Source: Flabesymbios commensalis (lineage: Eukaryota; Annelida; Polychaeta; Terebellida; Flabelligeridae). From it: DNA of 64,000 nt. The position numbers were made by a program, and so were the translations under genes. How positions within the stretch are numbered: position 1 is the stretch's first letter; the number at the start of each line of letters is the position of its first letter. This document shows, piece after piece, positions 43,250 to 54,130 of the stretch. Under the pieces are notes generated by a model. It saw nothing but the letters and a program-made list of their open reading frames with translations. It did not search any database and had not been told where the DNA came from. The stretch lies in the NCBI GenBank assembly GCA_964017125.1, contig OZ024905.1:39284369-39348368 (forward strand). The letters run 5' to 3'.

Positions 43250-43441
43250 ACCAAGCGACCGAAGGGGTTTCCTCAATTTGAAGTAATTTATGAAATGTCT
43301 TAGACAGCTCGTTCCGCTTCATTTGAATACCAATGTTATGGGTCTACGGTCATTATACATTATTAATTCTTTCTTCGCGGGGATCGACTTCAGACGTCAG
43401 AATCTCACGTATAAAGTTGTTCCCAGCACTGAAAGGGTTAA
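43250..43441 (-). mobile_element. PB-2 MITE, one end replaced, hairpin halved
   Basis: GTTTCCTCAATTTGAAGTAA, CGCTTCATTTGAATACC, GCGGGGATCGACTTCAGACG, GCACTGAAAGGGTTAA. The left end is missing where the 43162 hairpin lies. Confidence 0.75.
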
Positions 43442-43949
43442 ATCTCGTGTATTTCTCTAGGACTGTCACCACTTACATAGATACCTTGTTTTAGTTGTCA
43501 TTATATTGCAGGTCAATAGCAGATGCCGGCGTCTCTAAACAATGCATTTTCTGCTCGCTTCAGTACCGGGCCCCAGGGATGAACTAAAGTAAAATGACCA
43601 AACTCCCCTTGAAAATCACACTTGGCTAGCACCACAAGTGTAAGTCTGTCAGATATGATTAAGTTTAGTCACGGTTCACGTCCCAGCGTAATAATGCCAC
43701 CGAGGAAGTGCGTGTGAACACCTGTGGTTCAACTGATCGCCTCGATCTAGATTTAAATTTGAGAGCGCTAAGTCCGCCGCGGGGATTAGAGCGTGTGTGG
43801 CCTGAAGTGCGACCGCCACAGAGATACAAATAAATCAGGGGGGTGTAAACGAAAGGCGAGAAATTGATGGATAGCCGATTGTAGAAGCTCACGGTATGGC
43901 AACGGAAGTACGTCAAGTGAGGTCTAGTGAGCCGCTTTAAATAACCCAA
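43442..43949. other. no supported gene
   Basis: Unique sequence. The 94-residue minus-strand open frame has no recognised family. Confidence 0.3.
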
Positions 43950-44195
43950 TAACCATTACATCGCTGAAATATTTTTGTATAAACCACGGAAACTAAAGGG
44001 TTTTTAAATTTGAAATCATCACAAATGTCTTAGTTAGCTCTTTCCGCTTCATTTGAATACCTGTGTTATGGGTCTACGACAGCTAAAAAATATTTTAATT
44101 CTTTCAGTACAGGGATCGATTTTAGACGTCAGAATCTGACGTCTACAGACGTCAGATTCTGACGTCTAAAGTCGTTCCCCGCGATCCCCGGGTTG
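43950..44195 (-). mobile_element. PB-2 MITE
   Basis: ACATCGCTGAAATATTTTTG ... hairpin GGGATCGATTTTAGACGTC / complement ... end GATCCCCGGGTTG. Confidence 0.82.
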
Positions 44196-44783
44196 CAGTA
44201 GTAAGTAAGTAAGTTTGTAGGAATAAAATAACTTTGTTATGGGCTAATGAAAGACTAGCATCTGGCACGCTGACCCAACATCAATTCACCGTCTTTAATG
44301 GTGAAGCCAAAATTTGCCACACCCAGGTGCTAAATTAAAACTAAAAATTATCGGTGAAATATATATATTAAAACGTTTGCTGTGAAGCAATCCTGCCAAA
44401 TAAAAAATATATTATACATTTTAAGAGCTACTTGTATTTTATGGTTGGACCTCATTCAAGACTTGGTTTCGTCCTTTAAGGAGTTGATGGTTTCAGGTGG
44501 ATGCTTGTCTTTTTTGCGTGTTTATAAATATCAAAGAAAGATCTGTATCTGAATGTTGAATAGGATCTTGTTTATTTTTTATACATTCACCAAAAGACAT
44601 GAACACTATTCAATGACATACAACAGTCATCGGAATGAGAGGTTACAGCAAAACTAATGTAAAAGTGACGTAAAAACAGTGGAGTAGATCATCTTTCGAC
44701 ACCCGTGAGAGGTATATTATAGGTGGTGTGAAGATCGGACAGCTAGATTATAGAATGATAAGATTAGTGGTATGTGACTAAAC
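44196..44783. other. no gene seen
   Basis: AT-rich unique sequence before the minisatellite. Confidence 0.3.
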
Positions 44784-47234
44784 CAGAGCTAAAACACAGC
44801 ATCAGAAAAACACACTACTTTCAACGTAAATCAGAGCTAGAGCACAGCATCATAAAAACACACTACTCTCAAAGTAAGCCAGAGCTACAACACAGCATCA
44901 TAAAAAACACACTACTCTCAGGGTAAACCAGAGCTAGAGCACAGCATCAGACAAACACACTACTCTCAAAGTAAACCAGAGCTGGAAAACAGTATCATAA
45001 AAACACACTACTCTCAGAGTAAACCAGAGCTAGATCACAGCATCAGACAAACACACTACTCTCAGAGTAAACCAGAGCTAGAGCACAGCATCAGAAAAAC
45101 ACACTACCCTCAGAGTAAACCAGAGCTAGAACAAAGCATCAAAAAAACACACTACTCTCAGAGTAAACCAGAGCTAGATCACAGCATCAGAAAAACACAC
45201 TACTCTCAGAGTAAACCAGAGCTACAACACAGCATCAGAAAAACACACTACTCTCAGAGTAAGCCAGAGCTAGAGCACAACATCAGAAAAACACACTACC
45301 CTCAGAGTAAACCAGAGCTAGAACAAAGCATCAAAAAAACACACTACTCTCAGAGTAAACCAGAGCTACAACACAGCATCATAAAAACACACTACTCTCA
45401 GAGTAAACCAGAGCTAGAACACAGTATCAGAAAAACACACTACTCTCAGAGTAAACCAGAGCTACAACACAGCATCAGAAAAACACACTACTCTCAGAGT
45501 AAGCCAGAGCTAGAGCACAACATCAGAAAAACACACTACCCTCAGAGTAAACCAGAGCTACAACACAGCATCAGAAAAACACACTACTCTCAGAGTAAGC
45601 CAGAGCTAGAGCACAGCATCAGAATAACACACTACCCTCAGAGTAAACCAGAGCTAGAACAAAGCATCAAAAAAACACACTACTCTCAGAGTAAATCAGA
45701 GCTAGATCACAGCATCAGAAAAACACACTACTTTCAGAGTAAACCAGAGCTACAACACAGCATCAGAAAAACACACTACTCTCAGAGTAAACCAGAGCTA
45801 GAACACAGCAGCATAAAAACACACTACTCTCAGAGTAAACCAGAGCTAGAGCACAGCATCATAAAAAACACACTACTCTCAGAGTAAACCAGAGCTAGAG
45901 CACAGCATCATAAAAAACACACTACTCTCAGAGTAAACCAGAGCTAGAGCACAGCATCAGAAAAACACACTACTCTTAACGTAAATCAGAGCTAGAGCAC
46001 AGCATCATAAAAACACACTACTCTCAAAGTAAGCAAGAGCTACAACACAGCATCATAAAAAACACACTACTCTCAGAGTAAACCAGAGCTAGAGCACAGC
46101 ATCAGACAAACACACTACTCTCAGAGTAAGCCAGAGCTAGAGCACAGCATCAGAAAAACACATTACCCTCAGAGTAAACCAGAGCTAGAGCACAGCATCA
46201 TAAAAAACACACTACTCTCAAAGTAAACCAGAGCTAGAGCACAACATCAGACAAACACACTACTCTCAGAGTAAACCAGAGCTACAACACAGCATCAGAA
46301 AAACACACTACTCTCAGAGTAAGCCAGAGCTAGAACACAGCATCATAAAAACACACTACTCTCAAAGTAAACCAGAGCTAGAGCACAACATCAGACAAAC
46401 ACACTACTCTCAGAGTAAACCAGAGCTACAACACAGCATCAGAAAAACACACTACTCTCAGAGTAAACCAGAGCTAGAACACAGCATCATAAAAACACAC
46501 TACTCTCAGAGTAAACCAGAGCTAGAGCACAGCATCATAAAAAACACACTACTCTCAGAGTAAACCAGAGCTAGAGCACAGCATCATAAAAAACACACTA
46601 CTCTCAGAGTAAACCAGAGCTAGAGCACAGCATCAGAAAAACACACTACTCTCAGAGTAAACCAGAGCTAGAACAAAGCATCAAAGAAACACACTACTCT
46701 CAGAGTAAACCAGAGCTACAACACAGCATCAGAAAAACACACTACTCTCGGAGTAAACCAGAGCTAGAACACAGTATCAGAAAAACACACTACTCTCAGA
46801 GTAAACCAGAGCTACAACACAGCAGCAGACAAACACACTACTCTCAGAGTAAACCAGAGCTACAACACAGCAGCAGACAAACACACTACTCTCAGAGTAA
46901 ACCAGAGCTAGAACACAGCATCAGAAAAACACACTACTCTCAGAGTAAACCAGAGCTAGAACACAGCATCAGAAAAACACACTACTCTCAGAGTAAAGCA
47001 GAGCTAGAACGCAGCATCAGACAAACACACTACTCTCAGAGTAAACCAAAGCTGGAACACAGCATCAGAAAAACACACTACTCTCAGAGTAAAGCAGAGC
47101 TGGAACACAGCATCAGAAAAATACACTACTCTCAGAGTAAAGCAGAGCTAAAGCACAGCATCAGAAAAACAAACTACTCGCAAAGTACACCAGAGCTAGA
47201 TCACAGCATCAGAAAAACACACTACTCTCAGAGC
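44784..47234 (+). repeat. 48-bp minisatellite, about 50 units
   Basis: Unit CAGAGCTAGAACACAGCATC + AGAAAAACACACTACTCTCA + GAGTAAAC, 48 or 49 bases by one A. Unit variants (GAACAAAGCATCAAAAAAAC; CTACCCTCAG; TACAACACAGC) recur in the same order at several places, showing multi-unit duplications. No open frame spans it. Confidence 0.97.
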
Positions 47235-48384
47235 ACTGTCTTAGCTAGGATTAGACAACTGCCCGTGTTTTTTCTCATTTTTCGCATAACTGCCCTGCAT
47301 TTCCTCCTTTATAGTTTAATTTGGACAATTTTTGATTGAGTGAGTGAGTGTAGTATTTTAAGGTGCCAACTAATATGATGATCGTAACAAGATTGATGCA
47401 GCATCTAGCAGATGTATTTGAAAATGATAATCTAGATTGTGAGGATTTGATTGGGCATATTTTAATTTACTATCTGTCAATATTATTTTATTATAAGAAA
47501 TCGATCATAGGCACTATATGTACAGCATGTTCTTACTCGTTTGTTTCACTATCACCTATGTCGTTAACATGCCTGGGGAGAAAATTACATGCATGTATCT
47601 TTTTTCATAAAGACAAGGCGTGTAGGTGTTGGCAGGCAGTGGCGTTTGATTATACCCCGAAGTAAAAACACCGAAGGCAAGGATCGAGCTTTTTTCTTGA
47701 GCCTCCTTTATTTGTAGTTTTACCCTGTAGCTACATACATATAAAAAGTATCAATTGACTGTCAATGAGATTGTAGGGCAGTTATAATTATAGTACTCTA
47801 CTTGAACATACGTAGCCGTTCTTGTTTGATGCACATAAAGTTGCAATTTGTTTTTGTATCAGCCTAGCCAAAGAGGTTACATGGATAAATACTTTCCTTG
47901 GTTTAGCCAACAACTTTATTTATATACAGTTCTTGGGTAATTAGCTATGAAAAAAGGGGAACAGGACAATAAAATAGTATAGTGGTGAGCCAAATGTAAA
48001 ATAAGCTGTATATCGCCGCTGATCGCCGTGGATTTTTGGCTGCAAAAAAAGCATCAAGGGGCTTGAATAATCCAGTAGGACCGTGTCATTACTGACAATA
48101 TAATATCGAGACAAATGTTTAGGATCCATGTCCCATGAGAAAATATCATCTAAAGACTTTATTTTCCAAAATAACAGACATTCCCATGACACAAAACTAA
48201 CCGGATTTTGGGTCCGTGTCAATATAATCAAGCTCCGCCGCCACATTATACACCACAGTACACTAATGGTTAACTCTTGCTAAGCTGAAGGTCTATTCTG
48301 GAGTCTATTCTCTGCATTCTTCATTGCATTAAATCACCTTCATAATAAAATTCTGACCGTAACAAACGTGATGATACAGTGATT
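47235..48384. other. no supported gene
   Basis: (GAGT) short run at 47336-47350. Open frames of about 100 residues at 47363-47665 (plus) and 47941-48246 (minus) lack recognised domains or clear splice context. Confidence 0.3.
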
Positions 48385-48452
48385 GAAGACATTGACCCTG
48401 TGTTGGTTTAACATTAAACTACTATTGGGTGAGTGTGTTGTGTTCGCTGGTT
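48385..48452. mobile_element. CAH fragment lacking its apex
   Basis: GACATTGACCCTGTGTTGG, CATTAAACTACTATTGGG, TGTTGTGTTCGCTGG. Confidence 0.5.
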
Positions 48453-48851
48453 GAACAGACCCCCTAGATGAACAATGGTGCGCTAACTACATTTTCTCGG
48501 TGGACCTTTCAAAGTATCATAATAGGCTGGCGACACGCAAATATCTCAAGGTATACACAAAATACTGAAAAACGTCACACATCACTATGATGGCAATTAT
48601 GTTTTAAAAAACTGTCATGCTCAAAATTTCGAGGTGTTTTCAATTCGAATATATTTATTATCGAATGTCATTGGAAATGTCTACTAATTTCATCATGACA
48701 CATACTGAAACATTCTTGCATCGTTCGAAAAGCATTCGATTTATCGGATTTTATCAAATTACCTTTAGCATTTAGCATTTAGAGACAATGCTGTTAAATG
48801 TTACCATGGTTACAGGTTCACTGCAAACAAACGATATAGAAAGATGGTGGT
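48453..48851. other. no gene seen
   Basis: AT-rich unique sequence. Confidence 0.3.
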
Positions 48852-49040
48852 TTAACCCTTTCAGGACGGGGATCGACATTAGACGTCTGACGTCTATAGA
48901 CGTCAGATTTTGACGTGTAAAGTCGATCCTCACATTGAAAGAGTAAAATATTTATAATGGCCGTAGAATTTTAAGATGTTTTCAAATTGAAAACACCTTT
49001 TGGTTTAATATGCTCATATAACAATATCATCACGCTTGAA
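48852..49040 (+). mobile_element. PB-2 MITE, shortened
   Basis: TTAACCCTTTCAGGACGGGG, hairpin partly reduced, TATAATGGCCGTAGAATTTT, end CATCACGCTTGAA shared with the next element. Confidence 0.75.
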
Positions 49041-49282
49041 CCCTTTAACCGCCGGTGCCGCATATATTCGGGTTTTCATTTTTTATTAGCACATTAAGGA
49101 CCACATTTTAAATATGTCAAAAATAAAATGTGACATCAACCAGCAAGATTTGAAAAGTGTTGACCTCCATTTTGTCAAATCTAAATAATTTTCACTCACT
49201 TGAAGCTGTGGATCGCGTCAGCGAGACACAACTTCAAGTGGGTGAAAATTCAAATTGAATAATTTGGCGGGTGAAGGGTTAA
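49037..49282 (+). mobile_element. PB-1 MITE, full length
   Basis: TGAACCCTTTAACCGCCGG ... GGCGGGTGAAGGGTTAA. Confidence 0.9.
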
Positions 49283-49353
49283 TATCGGTCCACCGTCTAT
49301 GACTCTGGACCAACATTAAACCAGCATTGGGAGAACGTCTAGTGTTTGCTGAA
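49283..49353. mobile_element. right half of a CAH element
   Basis: CCACCGTCTATGACTCTGG, CATTAAACCAGCATTGGG, CTAGTGTTTGCTG. The left half is absent where PB-1 ends. Confidence 0.7.
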
Positions 49354-49901
49354 TCGGGACCGTATTTATATTTGATAGTGTATTACCCGGTTTATTAATG
49401 ACAGTGACACTGGGAGATGGTATCATTCCCTTTAACAATAACAGTCCAGGTGAGGATTATCAGATTTCATAAATGATGATTTACTTGTAAAAAGAATCAC
49501 GTCGTGTCATGACCTCGGCCCGGGCAGGGTTTAGCATATGAAATCGAAAAAGCAATATCCTAAGTATATCATCTCCGAGACAAACAAAGCTACTGAGCTA
49601 TATTTATATCTAAAGTGTATTATTTGATTTTCGTCGGCCACTGTACTTTATTGTGATTATTTAATGGGAATTGTAGGGATTTTTTTTTGATAAGGACTAA
49701 ACCTAAATTTTAATTAAAAAAAAACGTTTGACGACGTGTGTCGCGACCTCGACCCACAACGTCAAACGTATAAAAAATAATAAATTAGAGAGAAATAAAT
49801 TAGTTTAGCGGGTATATACATATCATACAAAGAGCCGCCGTTATATCAAATCAAATCAAATTTAAAGCCTTTTGCCACACGGATCTATTTTTCTCGTTTT
49901 C
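49354..49901. other. no gene; variant hairpin
   Basis: CGTTTGACGACGTGTGTCGC / GACCCACAACGTCAAACG at 49726-49768 is a PB-4-like hairpin with altered arms. Otherwise AT-rich. Confidence 0.4.
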
Positions 49902-50088
49902 TCCACCTTGATCGTAGGTAGCGTGCTCGGCCTCAGACCGCCAGGGCTCGAATTTCGAATCCTGTGTCTGGAGGACAGTGTCATCTCAATCATCTCACCA
50001 TCCTCAGGAGGTTCTCCTGGCCCAGTTTAGCCTATATGTGCACAAAGGTGGCCTAAAGCCCGATTCATTTCATTTCCACCTTGATCGT
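49902..50088 (+). mobile_element. dimeric SINE, only the second tRNA unit, with TSD
   Basis: The 14-base direct repeat TCCACCTTGATCGT occurs at 49902 and 50075. Between them lie the second tRNA-like unit (TAGCGTGCTCGG ... GGGCTCGAATTTC), CAGGAGGTTCTCCTGG, TTTAGCCTATATGTGCAC and an ATTTC tail. Confidence 0.9.
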
Positions 50089-50156
50089 GACCAGAAATAT
50101 CCTGAGTTTATAGAATTATCAAGTGTGATATATCATATAAAACCTTATAATGTCCT

Positions 50157-50318
50157 TAACCCGCACATCGCTGCATTTTTTGTTTAAACCGTGGAGATGA
50201 AATGGGGGTTTTCATTTTGAAAGCAGCATAAATGACTTAGTAGCTCTTTCTGCTTCATTTGAATACCTATGTTATCACAGGTTATGGGTCTAAGGCCATT
50301 ACAAATGTGCTATTATTC
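50157..50318 (-). mobile_element. PB-2 MITE, hairpin end lost
   Basis: TTAACCCGCACATCGCTG, TTAAACCGTGGAG, TTCTGCTTCATTTGAATACC, stops at CCTGAAAGGGGG where the next element starts. Confidence 0.75.
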
Positions 50319-50456
50319 CTGAAAGGGGGTTAGCGGGGTTTTGGGTTCGGATTTTTTTTCCCAGCGATTTGTTTAAAATTTGACATGTCAGAAATATTTT
50401 TGAGCCCAAAAGGGGGAGTTTGGACCCCCTATAGCCCCCTATGGATTCGCCCCTTA
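50319..50456 (-). mobile_element. GGCGGATTC-type MITE fragment
   Basis: GGTTCGGATTTTTTTTCCC at one side, CCCTATGGATTCGCCCCTTA at the other, GGACCCCCTATAGCCCCC inside. Confidence 0.6.
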
Positions 50457-50601
50457 TTTAAGTGCTATCGCAAATATAACCTCTCTACATATTATGAGCA
50501 GTTTATTTGCTTAACCACTTTAAACTCTCTTATCACATTTATATCACCAGATGCCATATTTTGAATAAATTCATGGAATGAAAAATGGTATAATACGTAG
50601 C

Positions 50602-50833
50602 ATAAACCCTTTCAGTGCGGGGACCGTCTTTATTAGTCAGAATCTGACGTATAAAGATGATCCCCGCACTGAAAGAGTAAAAGTATTTCTAATGATCGTA
50701 GACCCACAACTTAGGTATATATTCAAATGAATCGGAAAGAGCTAACTAAGACATTTATGACGATTTCAAATTGAAAAAAACGCTTTGTTTTCCATGGTTT
50801 ATAGAAAAAATATTTCAGCGCTTCAAGGGTTAA
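50602..50833 (+). mobile_element. PB-2 MITE with collapsed hairpin
   Basis: ATAAACCCTTTCAGTGCGG, GTCTTTATTAGTCAGAATC directly followed by TGACGTATAAAGATGATCC (the inner GACGTC pairs are gone), end CAGCGCTTCAAGGGTTAA. Confidence 0.85.
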
Positions 50834-50989
50834 CCTTCAAAATGCTAATCGCGCAATAGCCGTTTTAGCCTTTTTATTTAACATTTAAATAACAACATTA
50901 AAGGTGGAATGTGCTTAAAATTGTTAGATTGGAATATGTTTTGATTCCGTTTGTACAAATGTAAGTGTTTATAAGCCACACTACTTTAA
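50830..50989 (-). mobile_element. PB-4 remnant in an element chain
   Basis: TTAACCTTCAAAATGCTAATCG shares its TTAA with the previous element. Interior strongly decayed. Confidence 0.5.
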
Positions 50990-51219
50990 CCCTTTAAGTC
51001 CTCACGATGTTTTAAAGCATCACTGAAAACAGATTTATTTTTCCTTACGATTTATTTTTTTATTTTATTTTTTATGATTTACCAATACATAGTAATTTTC
51101 TTTAATTTTTCACCCACATAAAATCTTTTTCATCCGCTACAAGACGAGAATTGCGACAGCAATTCGCGGCTTGTAGTGGATGAAGATGACAATGGTAAAT
51201 TCAGGCTTGAAAGGGTTAA
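50986..51219 (-). mobile_element. PB-3 MITE, full length
   Basis: TTAACCCTTTAAGTCCTCAC ... AGGCTTGAAAGGGTTAA with the hairpin (one base change in the left arm, CATCCGCTACAAG). Confidence 0.87.
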
Positions 51220-51229
51220 GTTGGTAATA

Positions 51230-51478
51230 GCGATGAAGGTTAAGCCTCATCCTGCTGATCACGACTAGCGTTGTTTTTTAATCTGTTTTATTAGTCGACC
51301 AAATCACTGTTATTGGGAATGAGACGTGTGTCTAAACTCAACATATGCAAATATTTGTGCTCAAATTAAACAAATATGAGTAGTTTTCAGCCACTTGGAG
51401 TTGTGGGCCGCGGTAGCGAGACACAACTTCAAGTGGGTGAAAAATTAATTAAATTAACTGAGCAGGACAAAGGTAATA
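51230..51478 (-). mobile_element. PB-4 MITE
   Basis: TTAAGCCTCATCCTGCTGATC, ATCACTGTTATTGGGAATG, CTCAAATTAAACAAATATG, hairpin CACTTGGAGTTGTGGGCCG / CACAACTTCAAGTGGGTG. Confidence 0.82.
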
Positions 51479-51714
51479 TATGGTCGGCTGCAGTGCTGCA
51501 GGGTTTGAAGGGTCTGACAGAGTGACACCCCAGAGGACACATATGTTATATAATACGTCATTTATTAGTTGATTTGACAATCACTTTATTTGTGGGGTTG
51601 TGATTGACGTGACCTGATTGACATGGTCCGTGGACTATCCAGGTCTGAGGTCGGGATCGCCCAGTGCGGCGGATCATGTCACATACATCCCACTATCATC
51701 TGGTCGGGGGGGGG
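51479..51714. other. unassigned; G-run
   Basis: Unique sequence ending in a G run at 51705-51715. Confidence 0.3.
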
Positions 51715-51715
51715 G

Positions 51716-51860
51716 GCAGTAATGGTTAGCGCTACCGACTGTCACGCAACGCGCGAGCTTCGTTAGTGATGTCCGAAAAAAGACAACCCGGGAGCGAACG
51801 AACGACCGAACGAACGAATGAGCGAACGAATGACCCAACGAGTTGACGAATAACGACGGA
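51716..51860 (+). mobile_element. tRNA-Asp-like SINE head with (CGAAYGA) tail
   Basis: AGTAATGGTTAGCGCTACCG and ACTGTCACGC (GTC anticodon-like) resemble the Asp/Glu-type SINE head. From 51776 a degenerate CGAA/CGAC tetramer run follows. Confidence 0.5.
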
Positions 51861-51946
51861 ACGACGAGCGGAGAGGGAAACTGTCACAAAATCCAGAAGC
51901 TATATATGGATATTGCTGTACGTCGCTTTTTGCACAATCATGGCAA

Positions 51947-52282
51947 TATCGCGACAGAAAATGAAATGAATCGGGCTTTAGGCCACCTTTGTGCACATAT
52001 AGGCTAAACTTGGCCAGGAGAACCTCCTGAGGATGGTGAGATGATTGAGATGACACTGTCCTCCAGACACAGGATTCGAAATTCGAGCCCTGGCGGTCTG
52101 AGGCCGAGTACGCTACCTCTCGGTCACGGAGGCTCCCACAATACTGACTTTCACACGTGGATGGGGAAGAAACATTTTTGTTTCTTTCAAACCGCCGAGA
52201 CCGGGAACCAAACCCGGAACTCTGGCGTGAAAGGCAGCGGTGCCAACCACTACCCTAGGGCCCCCGCCCTATCGCGACAGAA
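51947..52282 (-). mobile_element. dimeric tRNA SINE, full length, 13-bp TSD
   Basis: Flanked by TATCGCGACAGAA at 51947 and 52270. In sense direction: head 1 with A box TAGTGGTTGGCAC, CCTTTCACG (Glu-like anticodon loop) and B box GGGTTTGGTTCCC; linker AGAAACAAAAATGTTTCTTC; head 2 CCGAGAGGTAGCGTACTCGG with B box GGGCTCGAATTTC; body CAGGAGGTTCTCCTGGCC; tail GCCCGATTCATTTCATTTTC. The 174-residue open frame across it is an artefact. Confidence 0.93.
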
Positions 52283-52334
52283 GGAAGCCCGAAGCCTGCC
52301 TATGCCCTACTCTTATTTCAAATTAATTCAAGGG

Positions 52335-52515
52335 TTCTTTATAGTGCAAAGTACCACAGGCAGCACTATACACTCCATGCCTTTGAACAGTTTGGAGCAC
52401 TGTATATGCACAACCACGATGACAAATTTCCAGCCCGACCGGGATTCGAACATGGTACCCCCAGGTTACAAGCCCCAGTCGATACGAATGAGCCATCAGG
52501 GCCGGCTAATCCGGA
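52335..52515 (-). mobile_element. SINE-T copy
   Basis: Sense direction: TGGCTCATTCGTA A box, CTTGTAAC (Thr-like loop), B box TGTTCGAATCCCGG, then TTTGTCATCGTGGTTGTGCA, ATACAGTGCTCCAAACTG, GTACTTTGCACTATAAAG. Confidence 0.75.
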
Positions 52516-52529
52516 AAGTGACGCACACT

Positions 52530-52618
52530 GCCTTACAAAGTCAAAAAGCACTAACTGCTTGCTAGAAAAGTGATCAGTTACTGTCATTTGGCTTTGCACA
52601 GCAGTACAGTCCCATACA
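52530..52618. mobile_element. TSH element
   Basis: TTACAAAGTCAAAAAGCAC + TAACTGCTTGCT / AGTGATCAGTTACTG + TCATTTGGCTTTGCACAGC. Directly follows the SINE-T head. Confidence 0.7.
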
Positions 52619-52979
52619 CCCACATTCACTCACCACCAGATTCAATGTTAAAACGAAAAGGTTCATTAATACGGTAAGATATTTCAGATTAAGCATTTCA
52701 ATAAATCCGACGAGATTAAGTGAATTCGTATTGTTTTCAACAACAAAAATATTGACTGAAATTGATCAAAGCGCAAGTACAGATATATTCCAACAGCTGA
52801 TCATTGACTGAATAAGGGAAGGCCGCTTTACGTCGCTTACCATTTTAAATTATGCCAGGTCTAGTTCTCTGGTACGATTAAATTGTAACTATAGCTATTC
52901 GAAGAAAGCAATCGTGTAGGTTATACCAACTTAAACTGAGTGACAAATGTCAAAAGTAGTTAAGTCGTATAGTCGATAA
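52619..52979. other. no gene seen
   Basis: AT-rich unique sequence. Confidence 0.3.
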
Positions 52980-53055
52980 TTCTGCCCTCAAACCCGGCAA
53001 AAATAATTTTCCGGGTATCAGTTTAGCCTAAATGAGGGTTCGTTCATTCGTTAGG
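52980..53055 (+). mobile_element. dimeric-SINE 3' fragment
   Basis: CAGTTTAGCCTAAATG then TTCGTTCATTCGTTAGG. Confidence 0.5.
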
Positions 53056-53296
53056 GTTGTTAGTACACCATGTACTGTGGTGTGGCGTACAGACGTGCGT
53101 GCATCAGCCCAGTGATACAGTGGTACATACAGATACATGACACAATTATCATTACTGTCATGCTTAACCTATTAACATGTTAACTCCAAGGGGCTTAGAT
53201 ATGATTTTCATTATCTTTAAATTACTTAAAAACAGTGTTTTATAATATGCTTGGAATATATTGGTAGATCTATTTTACTATTTTACTACCTGACCA

Positions 53297-53518
53297 TTAA
53301 CTCTTTAACCGCCGGTACCGCATCTATTCGGGTTTTTATTTTTATTAGCACATTAAGTACCACATTTTAAATATGTTAAAGATAAAATATGACATCAATC
53401 AGCAATATTTGAGAACAGTTGACATCCATTTTGTCAAATCTGAATAATTTTCACTCACTTAAAGTTGTGGATCGCGTCAGCGAGACACAACTTTTTAATT
53501 TGGCGGTTAATGGGTTAA
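53297..53518 (+). mobile_element. PB-1 MITE with small internal loss
   Basis: TTAACTCTTTAACCGCCGG ... TTTGGCGGTTAATGGGTTAA. The sequence between CACAACTT and the right end is shortened. Confidence 0.88.
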
Positions 53519-53820
53519 GATTTAAAAAAATAGGGGCCCAAGTATTTAATCCATTGAAGCTGGAAAATTCTGATTCAAATGAATGGAATGATAAAGAACT
53601 TTCTGAAACATCAGTAATCCTGATTTGTTAGAAAAAGGCGCGTTTCAATACGTTATTATACAATACAAAAATGTATTAATGAAAAACATGACTCTGGTCT
53701 ATTTCAGTCTACTGGCATAATCACTAATAATGCCGTTTTTTTGTTATATAAAAAACGGGTAACGTCTATAATTATATTAATAATTATCAAAAACAATATA
53801 CGTAAAACGATGGGTATAGT
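53519..53820. other. no gene seen
   Basis: AT-rich unique sequence. Confidence 0.3.
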
Positions 53821-53821
53821 T

Positions 53822-54130
53822 CAGTGCCATGGTATAGTGGTTAGCGCTATTGCCTGTCATGCCGGAGCCCATGGGTTCGTTCCCTATTCTGGTATTCAGG
53901 TTTCAAAATAAAAAAAATGTTTCTTTCTGCCCATTCATAAAGAGTCAGTATTGAAATTTACGTGGCCGAGAGGTATCTTGCTCGACCTCAGGCAGCCAGG
54001 TATCGAATTTCTAATCAATGTTATTAGGTCAGTGCCATTTGATTCCTTTCATCCATCATCAGAACGTTCTCATAGCCCAAGTTAGCGTTTATGTGCCCAT
54101 AATTAGCCTAAAACCCGATCCATTCAATCA
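53822..54130 (+). mobile_element. dimeric tRNA SINE, full length, older
   Basis: Head 1 A box TATAGTGGTTAGCGC, CCTGTCATG (Asp-like GTC), B box GGGTTCGTTCCC. Head 2 GTGGCCGAGAGGTA, B box GGTATCGAATTTC. Body GTTCTCATAGCCCAAGTTAG, tail AACCCGATCCATTCAATC. Confidence 0.85.

Noticed and set aside
44784-47234. Regular 48-bp repetition as a CRISPR array
   Set aside because: The whole unit is repeated, with no conserved repeat plus unique spacers, and the genome is eukaryotic.
47941-48246. 101-residue minus-strand open frame
   Set aside because: Non-repetitive but without family resemblance, splice context or neighbouring coding signal.
52041-52565. 174-residue open frame
   Set aside because: Runs across two SINEs and a TSH hairpin; no codon or domain signal of its own.
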